Source: Heyndrickxia sporothermodurans (GTDB lineage Bacteria > Bacillota > Bacilli > Bacillales > Bacillaceae_C). Taken from it: a stretch of 49,691 nt of DNA. Where the stretch lies: positions 1-49,691 of the forward strand of contig BORH01000028.1 in NCBI GenBank assembly GCA_018333075.1, read 5' to 3'. The translations under genes and the position numbers were made by a program. This document shows positions 27,983-36,258 of the stretch, in pieces. The number at the start of each line of letters is the position of its first letter. Positions within the stretch are counted from its first letter, which is position 1. Under the pieces are notes generated by a model. The model searched no databases. It saw nothing but the letters and a program-made list of their open reading frames with translations, and was not told the origin of the DNA.

Positions 27983-28624
27983 TTAATAGGATTCACGTCG
28001 GTACTTCACTGCCAAATAAATATAAAGAATAGGAAATACCAAAGCATTAATAAGAGATCTAAGAATAATAAAAACGAGCATATTATTTTCAAATCCCCCT
28101 ACTAAATAAACCATCCCTGACCAAGCAAGAAGATTCAATGAAATAATAATGACTAAATCAATTAATAGAAAAAAGTTTTCTTCTTTTATGATTTTCCAAG
28201 CTCCGAATAATGATTCCTTGATCGTATTTCTATTAGTAAACAATGGTATTAATAGAATCATTGAAAGACCTATAAATGTAGGTATAAATAACAATACCGC
28301 ACCATAAATGGCTAAAAGATAAAATAATAATGTAAATGCAAAGATATACCCAAAATGATTTACAAATTCTTTTAATACTTCTCTCAACTTGAAGTCCTGA
28401 TCATTCATATCCTTCCACGCAATAAAAAAAAATGGTGGGAATAACATCGTAAAATTTAAAATAATTAAAAAAAGTGCTGACAAATTAGGATTCTCTAAAT
28501 CCATTTCATACATAAAATTATTTGCTAGTAATAGAAAAATTGTTACAGGAATAACAAGTACCAAAGAAACGATAATAATATTTATAATATTGCGGTTGTA
28601 AATATCTAACAAATCTCTAATCAT
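27983..28624 (-). CDS. Polytopic membrane protein, related to that at 23451
   Basis: 213 residues with about six membrane segments. N-terminal LDIYNRNIINI before the first segment and KESLFGAWKIIKEENFF in the middle mirror the IYSRN and SLRVARKMGGQHFF segments of the protein at 23451. AGGTGA precedes ATG 28624, which overlaps the previous gene by eight bases. Relation to that protein is by eye and should be checked by alignment. Confidence 0.6.
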   Translation of the reverse strand: MIRDLLDIYNRNIINIIIVSLVLVIPVTIFLLLANNFMYEMDLENPNLSALFLIILNFTMLFPPFFFIAWKDMNDQDFKLREVLKEFVNHFGYIFAFTLLFYLLAIYGAVLLFIPTFIGLSMILLIPLFTNRNTIKESLFGAWKIIKEENFFLLIDLVIIISLNLLAWSGMVYLVGGFENNMLVFIILRSLINALVFPILYIYLAVKYRRESY

Positions 28625-28994
28625 GCTTGTTCACCTGTTTTTTTTTCATAATTTGAATAAAAATAAATGTAGTTAATAATGAAGTCATCGAGCTAATTAC
28701 TATACTATTATTAATTCCTTCTGGATTGAAAAATACAAAAGTATCTAATGTATATATTGCAACGATAAAATTTAAAATCGTTAGTATTAGGCTTCCTATG
28801 TAGCTAGCAAAGTATGGAGTTAAAGGATTCCATATTGGTGCAGTAATTCCAACAGTAATATATGAAACGATAAATATTAATCCAATACTTAAAACGACAT
28901 TATTAATATTTAAAAAACCTAAAATAAATGATACAAATATTGTAGATAGCAAAGATACACCGATTGTCCTCAGTAATCCTTTCAAACTAAACAT
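28617..28994 (-). CDS. Small polytopic membrane protein
   Basis: Not recognised. 125 residues with four predicted membrane segments. The frame opens at GTG 29009, but GTGGAGGAAAGTACT places a ribosome binding site eight bases before ATG 28994, which is chosen. It overlaps the next gene. Confidence 0.65.
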   Translation of the reverse strand: MFSLKGLLRTIGVSLLSTIFVSFILGFLNINNVVLSIGLIFIVSYITVGITAPIWNPLTPYFASYIGSLILTILNFIVAIYTLDTFVFFNPEGINNSIVISSMTSLLTTFIFIQIMKKKQVNKHD

Positions 28995-29037
28995 AGTACT
29001 TTCCTCCACTTTGCTCTTAAATCACTTTCTTCATAAT

Positions 29038-29628
29038 CTACCTTTTACTTTTTTTAAGTTCATCTACTCTTTCAGGACGAATTAATAAAATGGGACATAT
29101 TATCAGAAACATAAGAGCAATGAGATAACCAAATATCGCTAATGGTAATGCATCTGGTACTTCTTTTATAAGAGTCATTCGATAAACAATTGTTCCAAAG
29201 CTAATAATTATTCCAAAAATCATAAAAAGAACGATCCCTAATTTCGTTTTTCCTGGAAATTCTATTCCTAATATGATTTTTTCTCTAATAAAATGAGGTA
29301 ATAAAGTCATTGCTACTAAAATAAACAATCCCATCCAAAATATCATTGTTCCAAAATAGATTCTCAAAAATGGAATCGCGGCATATATTGATAGACTTAA
29401 TAGCATCACAAATGATAAAAGAGAGAAGTAACGTTTACTAGAAAGCTTATGTTTCTTCCAAAATAGAAGAAACATAAGCAAAGATACAATTGCAATCAGC
29501 TGATTTATCAAAAATAATGGTAAGGATCCTTTTGGAAGGCAGCTCATTAAAAATCCAACAAGAACTAATAGTAAGTAGGTTTGAATAATTCTGCTTTGTT
29601 TAAAATTAAGACCTTGATTATCCACCAA
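29038..29628 (-). CDS. Polytopic membrane protein, 196 residues
   Basis: Not recognised. About six hydrophobic segments and a basic C-terminus (RPERVDELKKSKR). TTG 29628 (or GTG 29625) follows AGGAGG and overlaps the repeat protein A gene by 11 bases, so expression is coupled to it. I checked it as a possible prepilin peptidase; the GxGD and aspartate motifs are absent. Position suggests a partner or immunity role for repeat protein A. Confidence 0.65.
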   Translation of the reverse strand: MVDNQGLNFKQSRIIQTYLLLVLVGFLMSCLPKGSLPLFLINQLIAIVSLLMFLLFWKKHKLSSKRYFSLLSFVMLLSLSIYAAIPFLRIYFGTMIFWMGLFILVAMTLLPHFIREKIILGIEFPGKTKLGIVLFMIFGIIISFGTIVYRMTLIKEVPDALPLAIFGYLIALMFLIICPILLIRPERVDELKKSKR

Positions 29629-31351
29629 ATAGACCTCCTAATTTTTTAAAAGCTGAAGAAACCCCCTTGCCAATATCCTTCACCTTCTTAGTAACTACCT
29701 TACTTGCACTTTTTACACCACTTACCACACCGTCATATACATATTTAACTCCATCTCTTACATACTTCTTAAGTCTTCTACCTGTAGCAGTACCATTGAT
29801 TAAATAGGTTGTCACACCACCTACTAATAAACCTACTCCAGCTCCTACAATTGTTCCAACTACCGGTACTGTCGACCCTGCTATGGCACCTGCAGCAGCA
29901 CTAGATGCAAGTGCTCCAAGTGCAGTTGATCCCACTCCAATAGCTGTATCAACTGTCAAATCTGCAGCAAAGTCTGTAGATGCATATCCAAGCTTACTCT
30001 TACTTCCCCATTTAGAGTAATCAATTAAATTATTTACAGAGGATAATACGACATTGACAGGTCCATTAAGCTTAACCATATTCTTTGCCTTATAAAAATC
30101 TTTGGAAAAAATATTCCAAGACTCATTTAGTGCACCTTTAACGCTGTTCCCAATATTTCCAATTCTTTTTGATTTAAAAAACGCCTCTTGACGCGCACTG
30201 CCTATATGTCTAGACTGTGGACCAAATGCGGTTTCCTCACCATTGAACTTATATCCTCTGTATCGTTCATAAAACCAATTGGCAATTTTATTATCTAGTT
30301 GATTTTTGCCTGTTACGCCATACCTTGAATTTCCTTTATCAGTAAACCCAAATCCTGCATATCCAGCCGCTCCAGCTTGGGCAACTTTATCAGCAAATCC
30401 TAGAATATAAGTTTTATAGTCTCTTATACCTCCAAGAATATTTCCTAGTATCCCTCTTTCACTATCTGACGATTTAAAGAGTAGGCTAAATATAGAAGGT
30501 GAAGAATTCCCACCTTGTGAGGAACTACCTCCCATTGGACCTTGGCCACCATTGACTGAATTCCCACCATTTGGGCCTTGACCCCCTTGGGCGGCATTCC
30601 CTCCATTTGGACCTTGACCTCCTTGGACGGTATTCCCTCCATTTGGACCTTGGCCTCCTTGGGCGGCATTCCCTCCATTTGGACCCTGACCTCCTTGGAC
30701 GGCATTACCCCCATTTGGACCTTGGCCTCCTTGGGCAGCATTACCACCGTTTGGACCTTGACCTCCTTGGGCAGCATTCCCCCCATTCGGGCCTTGACCT
30801 CCTTGGGCAGCATTCCCCCCATTTGGACCTTGGCCTCCTTGGACAGGATTCCCCCCATTCGGGCCTTGACCTCCTTGAACAGCGTTGCCTCCATTCGGGC
30901 CTTGGCCTCCTTGGACGGCATTTCCTCCATTTGGACCTTGGCCTCCTTGAATAGGACTTCCTCCATTTGGGCCTTGGCCTCCTTGGAAAGCGTTGCCCCC
31001 ATTCATAAAGTTCATTCCATTTAGTGGATTACCAAGTGTTGGAGGAGCATTTGGAATAATAAAATTTCCATTCGTCAATGGCTGGCCTACAATAATAGGT
31101 TGTCCTGAAATTGGAGAGCCGGGACCATTTGCATTCCCTCCGCTTATTGGATTGCCGGGACCATAAACCTCTCCGGGTGCAATAAATGTACCGCCACTAA
31201 TTGGATTCCCTGGAGTAATGGCTTTACCAGGTACGATTGGTGTACCTGGAGATATAAAGCCGGCATAGCTCACTATTGGAAAGGAGATGCAATAGATTAA
31301 TATCGTAACGATTATTAAACTTACAATTCTTTCATATTTCCTTCCTTTCAA
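29618..31351 (-). CDS. Secreted repeat protein A of the pilus island
   Basis: No family recognised. Numbered from GTG 31360 (580 residues): signal peptide about 1-34, degenerate x-P-G-x-P-I repeats (36-100), twelve 12-residue units QGGQGPNGGNxx (126-269) plus one degenerate unit, a helical body (about 285-465), a glycine/alanine hydrophobic segment (471-522) and a lysine-rich amphipathic tail (527-580) ending LGGLFGG. TTG 31351 is preferred because GGGGTG lies six bases before it; GTG 31360 is the alternative. It starts just after VWA gene 1. Design matches protein B apart from the stalk. A stalked surface protein with a membrane-inserting end is inferred. Confidence 0.75.
   Translation of the reverse strand: MKGRKYERIVSLIIVTILIYCISFPIVSYAGFISPGTPIVPGKAITPGNPISGGTFIAPGEVYGPGNPISGGNANGPGSPISGQPIIVGQPLTNGNFIIPNAPPTLGNPLNGMNFMNGGNAFQGGQGPNGGSPIQGGQGPNGGNAVQGGQGPNGGNAVQGGQGPNGGNPVQGGQGPNGGNAAQGGQGPNGGNAAQGGQGPNGGNAAQGGQGPNGGNAVQGGQGPNGGNAAQGGQGPNGGNTVQGGQGPNGGNAAQGGQGPNGGNSVNGGQGPMGGSSSQGGNSSPSIFSLLFKSSDSERGILGNILGGIRDYKTYILGFADKVAQAGAAGYAGFGFTDKGNSRYGVTGKNQLDNKIANWFYERYRGYKFNGEETAFGPQSRHIGSARQEAFFKSKRIGNIGNSVKGALNESWNIFSKDFYKAKNMVKLNGPVNVVLSSVNNLIDYSKWGSKSKLGYASTDFAADLTVDTAIGVGSTALGALASSAAAGAIAGSTVPVVGTIVGAGVGLLVGGVTTYLINGTATGRRLKKYVRDGVKYVYDGVVSGVKSASKVVTKKVKDIGKGVSSAFKKLGGLFGG
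30554..30985 (-). repeat. 36-bp tandem repeats, about 12 units
   Basis: Coding repeats for QGGQGPNGGN followed by two variable residues (PI, AV, PV, AA, TV or SV). Units differ at third codon positions, so they are not all recent copies. The repeats keep all reading frames open, which explains long spurious ORFs on the opposite strand. Confidence 0.93.
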
Positions 31352-31367
31352 CTTGTACACCCCAGTC

Positions 31368-32762
31368 TTATTGGGTATTTTCTTTGTATTTATTCTCTAA
31401 GTCTTTTATTGCTTCAGTATAGCTTTTATCATTTAGTGCTCTTAATTCATCATTAAATTTAGCAATCTCATCCCTAATCCACTGATGATATTCATTATTT
31501 TTTCTTTCCAAATACGTATAAGACTCATTATTAAATTTATTATTTTCTTGAAGAATATTTAAAATTAATCCTATATTCATCTTTTCATCTGATGCTTTTG
31601 AATTCTCGTCAGTAATATATCCGAATATATCCAGACTGTTATCTATTTTTTGTATTTCTAGTTGTTCCTTCCCTTTTACCTTCCACTCATTCCACCTCTG
31701 AGTTACATCACTAAGCTTTTCTAGTTCCTTTTTTAAGCCACTTTCATCATTTACATTTTCATAGATTCCCTGAGTTACATTAGCGATTTGTTTTAATTGA
31801 TTTTGTCCCGCATTATCTACATCAAAACCAATTACATTGATAATTGGAGATATATTTGAATTAAATAATTCCTTTGCGGAATTAATTGGATCAATATCAC
31901 AAGTATCTACTCCGTCACTAACTAAATACACGATATTTGTATTATTAGCTCCATCATATTTCGCTAAATCTTTTTTTGCTTCATTTAAAGCTAACCCAAT
32001 TGGAGTCCAACCTTTTGGTGAGAACTTATTTAAGGCGGCCTTTAATTTACCTTCTTCAAAATTTGAAGTGGAGTATACAAGATCACTGCTTTTGCATGAT
32101 AGTGCTTTATCAGAATCTGAACCGCTACCTTTATGACCGTATACTCTTAAGCTTATTTTTGCTCCCTTTGGTAAACTTTTCGCAAAAGAAAGAATGGAGT
32201 CTTTTGCTATAGCCATTTTTGCCTTTCCATTAATTATTTCTCCCATACTCCCAGATGCATCTAATAGTATTTCAACATTTAAGTTTTCTTTAAATTGATA
32301 TCTACTATCACCAATTTCAGGGTTACCTAATGACTGAAACTTTAATTTACGAATGGCCTCTTCAGGACCTTTAAATTCCTTTTGCACCTTTTTAAGCAAT
32401 TCATTATAAAAATCGTCTAAATGTTTTTCATCTGGGTTTGTCGAAATATCTGGTAAATCTTTCAATATCTCTAGTATTTTCTCATCCTGATTCACCGGAT
32501 TAATATCTGCATATTCACCAATCATTTTGCTTGCTAATTCTTGATAGGTTGTAGGTAATGGTTCAACTTCTATTTCAGCACTATTTTCATTATGATTAGC
32601 ACTTTCATCATCTTCATCTTTGTTTTTATCCTGTTGCTGAGGTGTTGTACTTGTTGTAGTGTCTTCCTTATCATTTTGACTTGGTTCAGTATTCTTGTTA
32701 CAACCAACTAAAAAAACTAAGATAATGGAAAGAACTATTAAACTTTTAAGAGTTATTTTCAA
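31368..32762 (-). CDS. VWA-domain lipoprotein 1
   Basis: 464-residue lipoprotein: lipobox ending at C21 (FLVGC), acidic T/Q/D/E-rich linker, VWA domain (about 160-340) with metal site DASGS (168-172), KGWTPI and VSDGVDTCDIDP, and a charged helical C-terminus. TTG 32762 follows AAAGGATG. It lies between the Flp pilin and repeat protein A genes. VWA domains on the outer membrane face could bind the pilus or the repeat protein through a metal ion; in Gram-negative Tad systems the VWA domain belongs to TadG. Confidence 0.87.
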   Translation of the reverse strand: MKITLKSLIVLSIILVFLVGCNKNTEPSQNDKEDTTTSTTPQQQDKNKDEDDESANHNENSAEIEVEPLPTTYQELASKMIGEYADINPVNQDEKILEILKDLPDISTNPDEKHLDDFYNELLKKVQKEFKGPEEAIRKLKFQSLGNPEIGDSRYQFKENLNVEILLDASGSMGEIINGKAKMAIAKDSILSFAKSLPKGAKISLRVYGHKGSGSDSDKALSCKSSDLVYSTSNFEEGKLKAALNKFSPKGWTPIGLALNEAKKDLAKYDGANNTNIVYLVSDGVDTCDIDPINSAKELFNSNISPIINVIGFDVDNAGQNQLKQIANVTQGIYENVNDESGLKKELEKLSDVTQRWNEWKVKGKEQLEIQKIDNSLDIFGYITDENSKASDEKMNIGLILNILQENNKFNNESYTYLERKNNEYHQWIRDEIAKFNDELRALNDKSYTEAIKDLENKYKENTQ

Positions 32763-32809
32763 AATGAAATCATCCTTTATTATCTGTTAAATAGAAAGTG
32801 TAAATGGAC

Positions 32810-33016
32810 TTATCCTACCATGCCGCTAATTTTGTCTATGATACTTTTTAGTATTTTACCAATTGAATCAGATTGACCACTTAATGCAGTTGAAATAATT
32901 CCAAGGACTAAAATCAACAATGCAGCTAATCCTAACCATTCCAATGACTGTGCACCTTTTTCATTCCTTACTGGATTCATTAACTTCACATACATACCTA
33001 CTAATTTTTTCTTCAT
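32810..33016 (-). CDS. flp: Flp-type (type IVb) pilin
   Basis: Major pilin candidate, 68 residues. Basic leader, then NEKG/AQSLEWLG: predicted cleavage after G21 leaves A22 at +1 and glutamate at +5, followed by a 20-residue hydrophobic helix and a short polar tail. Tryptophan stands where tyrosine or phenylalanine is usual. TTG 33022 opens the frame, but ATG 33016 has AAGGAGAG at good spacing. It follows tadC by about 20 bases. The leader shares NEKG with both pseudopilins at 26478 and 27107. Confidence 0.88.
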   Translation of the reverse strand: MKKKLVGMYVKLMNPVRNEKGAQSLEWLGLAALLILVLGIISTALSGQSDSIGKILKSIIDKISGMVG

Positions 33017-33036
33017 TTTCAATCTCTCCTTTTATA

Positions 33037-33969
33037 TTATTTAAATAGGGTAAACAAATTCTTATTTTCTGAAAACATATTTATAATCATCAAGCCCCCG
33101 ATTAAAATAAGAGCTGATGGCATTACTAAAAATGTGGTAATCAAGGTTACTTTCGGAGAAGCTTTTGCTGCTTTTTCCTTTATTTTTTCCTTTTTAATTT
33201 TTCGCATTTCCTCTGCAGTATGTTTAAATGTTCTAGATATAGGAACCCCAAGCTTTTCGCCCTGAATCAATGATTTAATTAGTAGCTGAAATTCTTTACT
33301 TTCATTTCTATTTAAAAGTGTTCGATAAGCATCAGCTCTCTGAACTCCTACGTCTATCTCCTGAATAAAACGGCCAAATTCTTCTTTTATTGGTCCTTCA
33401 AAATAAGGGACAATATCCCTCAAGGCCTGATCTAATCCAACACCAGCCTGTAGTGTAACACTCATCGTATCCAAAAAGTCTGGAAGCTGATAAGATAATT
33501 CTTCTTGACGATGCTTTGCTTTACTTTTTAACCATACAATTGCTCCGAAATAACCAATAATCGGGTAAATAATTACCGTAATTTGAGAAAAAGGAAACCT
33601 TAAGACCAATCCAATAGCTCCAATAAAAAATCCGGCAATAAGCAAGAACATTTTTAAACCTTGGAATCTCGGAACCGTCAATTGATACGGAAAGCCTGCT
33701 TGTGTCAACAATTTTTTAATATCTTCATTTTCGCTAAAAAAGTTAATTCTTTGACCTAAGTCGGAGAAATCATCAGCAAACTGCAAAATTCGAGATACAA
33801 TTTTTTCTTTTCTTGTAACCTTCTTATTAAAAGCATTCTCAATAAAAGTTTTTTCTTTTATTTCCTCTTTTAATCTATCTTTTTCAAGTAAATAACGATA
33901 AACACTTCTTAAACTAAGAGCCAAAAATCCTAGTGATAATATGATAAAAATAACGATTAATCCATCCAT
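33037..33969 (-). CDS. tadC: Tad pilus membrane platform protein TadC
   Basis: 310-residue inner-membrane protein with a GspF/T2SF domain (about 165-290) between hydrophobic segments; LPDFLDTMSVTLQAGVGLDQ is typical. It follows tadB by four bases and should form the membrane platform with it. Confidence 0.9.
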   Translation of the reverse strand: MDGLIVIFIILSLGFLALSLRSVYRYLLEKDRLKEEIKEKTFIENAFNKKVTRKEKIVSRILQFADDFSDLGQRINFFSENEDIKKLLTQAGFPYQLTVPRFQGLKMFLLIAGFFIGAIGLVLRFPFSQITVIIYPIIGYFGAIVWLKSKAKHRQEELSYQLPDFLDTMSVTLQAGVGLDQALRDIVPYFEGPIKEEFGRFIQEIDVGVQRADAYRTLLNRNESKEFQLLIKSLIQGEKLGVPISRTFKHTAEEMRKIKKEKIKEKAAKASPKVTLITTFLVMPSALILIGGLMIINMFSENKNLFTLFK

Positions 33970-33973
33970 GTCA

Positions 33974-34900
33974 TTACACCTTTATATTGGTAATCTTTCT
34001 GACAAGTATAAATGTCCCGATTGTTCCAGCTAAAAACACTGCCAGCAGTATTAAACCAATTCCTGAAAATAAAGGATCTAAAAACCCATCAATAATGTTA
34101 TTCATCATTAATACTAGGAATATAGGAATAATTGGGACTATATACGCTACATACCTCTGCTCTGCAGTCATCGTTTTAATTTCTTGCTGCAAAACATTTC
34201 TGTCATCTAATGTTTGACTCATTTCATCTAATACTGAGAAAAGATTACCTCCAGCCTTTTTCTGGATTAAAAGCGTTGCTACAAAAAGCTGAAATTCCCG
34301 AATATCGATTCTCTTTTCCATCGTTTTTAGTGCAGTTGTGAAATCTACCCCTAGTGAGAGCTCATATGCAAGACGCTTAAACTCCCCCTTTGCAGGTTGG
34401 CTGACTTCCTGTGCGACTAAATTAATTCCTTGGTTTAAAGTCATACCTGAACGAGTTGCATTTGCTAGCGTTCGGCAAATTTCAGGAAGCTGTTGAACAA
34501 TCTTTTGCTTCAGCTTTCCTTTTCTCATTAAAAATACTAGTCTTCTTGTTCCTTCAAGAATTAACGCTGCTACAAATAAATTAATAGGAAATTTAATGCT
34601 AAAGAAATTTTGAAGCATAATAATAATTCCGAAATATGAAACTATTAGGGCACCTATATATTCAGAAGGAGTAAAAGGAATATTCGCTGCCGTTAACTTT
34701 TCATATAGTGGCTTTGCTGTTTCTGTTCGATCAAAACGATCTCCCAAAACAACAATAAAGCTCTGGCGTTTTTCTCCATCACTATAAAATTGGTTTACAT
34801 TTTTCTTCCATTCTTTTTTTTCTTTTCTATAATCCAAATAAAAGTAAAAAGCTACTATGCATATGAAAACCGCAATTGTAGAAATAATCCAAAGACTCAA
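33974..34900 (-). CDS. tadB: Tad pilus membrane platform protein TadB
   Basis: 308-residue GspF/T2SF-domain protein: LPEICRTLANATRSGMTLNQ begins the domain, with hydrophobic segments near both ends. TTG 34900 overlaps the cpaF stop (TTGA) and follows AGGAGGT. Partner of TadC and of the CpaF ATPase. Confidence 0.9.
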   Translation of the reverse strand: MSLWIISTIAVFICIVAFYFYLDYRKEKKEWKKNVNQFYSDGEKRQSFIVVLGDRFDRTETAKPLYEKLTAANIPFTPSEYIGALIVSYFGIIIMLQNFFSIKFPINLFVAALILEGTRRLVFLMRKGKLKQKIVQQLPEICRTLANATRSGMTLNQGINLVAQEVSQPAKGEFKRLAYELSLGVDFTTALKTMEKRIDIREFQLFVATLLIQKKAGGNLFSVLDEMSQTLDDRNVLQQEIKTMTAEQRYVAYIVPIIPIFLVLMMNNIIDGFLDPLFSGIGLILLAVFLAGTIGTFILVRKITNIKV

Positions 34901-36246
34901 GACATGACCTCCTTTTCAACTGGAGTAAAAACCGCTTCAGGAATCGTAATTCCAAAGACTTTAAGTCTATCTAAGCATTGTGGGATATAGCCTGTTGGAG
35001 AATAATATCCCTCTATACTGCCATCTGCCTTCATCCCTGTTCTTTTAAACTGAAATATTTCTTTTACTTGATGGGAACCATCCTCTTTTTTCATTACTTC
35101 TGAAATTGAAATAATTTTTCTTGTTCCATCTGTTAACCTTGTTACTTGAATAATAATGTCTAGTGCGCCGACAATATATTCACGTATTATATGACTGGGG
35201 AGTTCCATACCAGCCATTACTACCATAGCCTCAACCCTTCGTAATGCATCATCAGGAGAGTTAGAGTGGACTGTTGTGATTGAACCCTCATGACCTGTAT
35301 TCATAGCTTGCAGCATGTCAAAGGCTTCTCCGCTTCGCACCTCACCAACAATGATACGATCTGGTCTCATCCTTAAAGCATTTTTAACTAATTGTCTTAT
35401 TGAAACCTCCCCTCTTCCTTCCACATTTGCAGGTCTTGCTTCCATTCCAATAACATTCGGTCGATCTAGCCGAAGCTCGGCGGAATCTTCGATGGTAATA
35501 ACCCTTTCTCCTAATGGAATAGACCCAGCAATGACATTTAATAAAGTAGTTTTTCCGCTTCCAGTACCTCCAGAAATAAGAGTGTTCATTTTTGCTCTTA
35601 CTACCCCATCTAAGAAGTTAGCCATTGCGGAGCTTAGAGTATTGAAATTTAATAAATCTTCTATTTTGAATGGCTCTTTTCTAAATTTCCGAATAGATAC
35701 TAAGGTGCCATTAAGGCTGATCGGTGAGATAACCGCATTGACACGACTTCCATCGGGAAGTCTTGCATCAACCATAGGAGAGCTTTCATCTATTCTTCTC
35801 CCTAAAGGAGAAACAATTCTGTCAACAATATGACGAACATGTTCATCATTTCGGAAGGTAACATCTGAAAGTTCCAGCTTTCCTAATCTTTCTACGTATA
35901 CTTCATTTGCTCCATTTATCAAAATCTCAGTGATTGACGCATCATTTATTAATGGCTCTAATGGACCATATCCGACTGATTCATCTAGAATTCTTGTTAT
36001 TAAAACCTCTTTATCTTGTCTAGAAATGATTACTTTTTCCTCAGTCATGAACTGGCTGACGATTTGTTCAATTCTAAGTCTCATCTCCCCCTGAGAGAGC
36101 TGAGTCAGCACTTCAAGATTGGTGTCCCTTAAAAGTCGGGCTTTATAATGCTCTACTAATTCATCCACAAAATGATTTTCATATTGATAATTTATATTTG
36201 TTTTTGCATTCAGCTTTTGTTTGCGCTTTTCAAATAAAGATGACAT
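34897..36246 (-). CDS. cpaF: Tad pilus assembly ATPase CpaF/TadA
   Basis: Hexameric motor of pilus assembly, 449 residues. Walker A GGTGSGKTT (226-234), Walker B region MRPDRIIVGEVR (293-304), histidine box TGHEGSITTVHS (317-328), and the CpaF stretch DARLPDGSRVNAVISP (160-175). GGGGG precedes ATG 36246. All motifs are intact. Confidence 0.95.
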   Translation of the reverse strand: MSSLFEKRKQKLNAKTNINYQYENHFVDELVEHYKARLLRDTNLEVLTQLSQGEMRLRIEQIVSQFMTEEKVIISRQDKEVLITRILDESVGYGPLEPLINDASITEILINGANEVYVERLGKLELSDVTFRNDEHVRHIVDRIVSPLGRRIDESSPMVDARLPDGSRVNAVISPISLNGTLVSIRKFRKEPFKIEDLLNFNTLSSAMANFLDGVVRAKMNTLISGGTGSGKTTLLNVIAGSIPLGERVITIEDSAELRLDRPNVIGMEARPANVEGRGEVSIRQLVKNALRMRPDRIIVGEVRSGEAFDMLQAMNTGHEGSITTVHSNSPDDALRRVEAMVVMAGMELPSHIIREYIVGALDIIIQVTRLTDGTRKIISISEVMKKEDGSHQVKEIFQFKRTGMKADGSIEGYYSPTGYIPQCLDRLKVFGITIPEAVFTPVEKEVMS

Positions 36247-36258
36247 TAATCAATCCCC

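Noticed and set aside
29038-29628. Polytopic protein as the missing prepilin peptidase
   Set aside because: It has no GxGD motif and no conserved aspartates at the expected places.
30554-30985. Regular 36-bp repeats resembling a CRISPR array
   Set aside because: There are no unique spacers; the units are contiguous and code for a regular peptide in frame with protein A.
30571-31024. Two long plus-strand frames and a second minus-strand frame over the repeat region
   Set aside because: They arise because the 36-bp repeats keep every frame open. No ribosome binding site, and the amino-acid content is an echo of the repeats.
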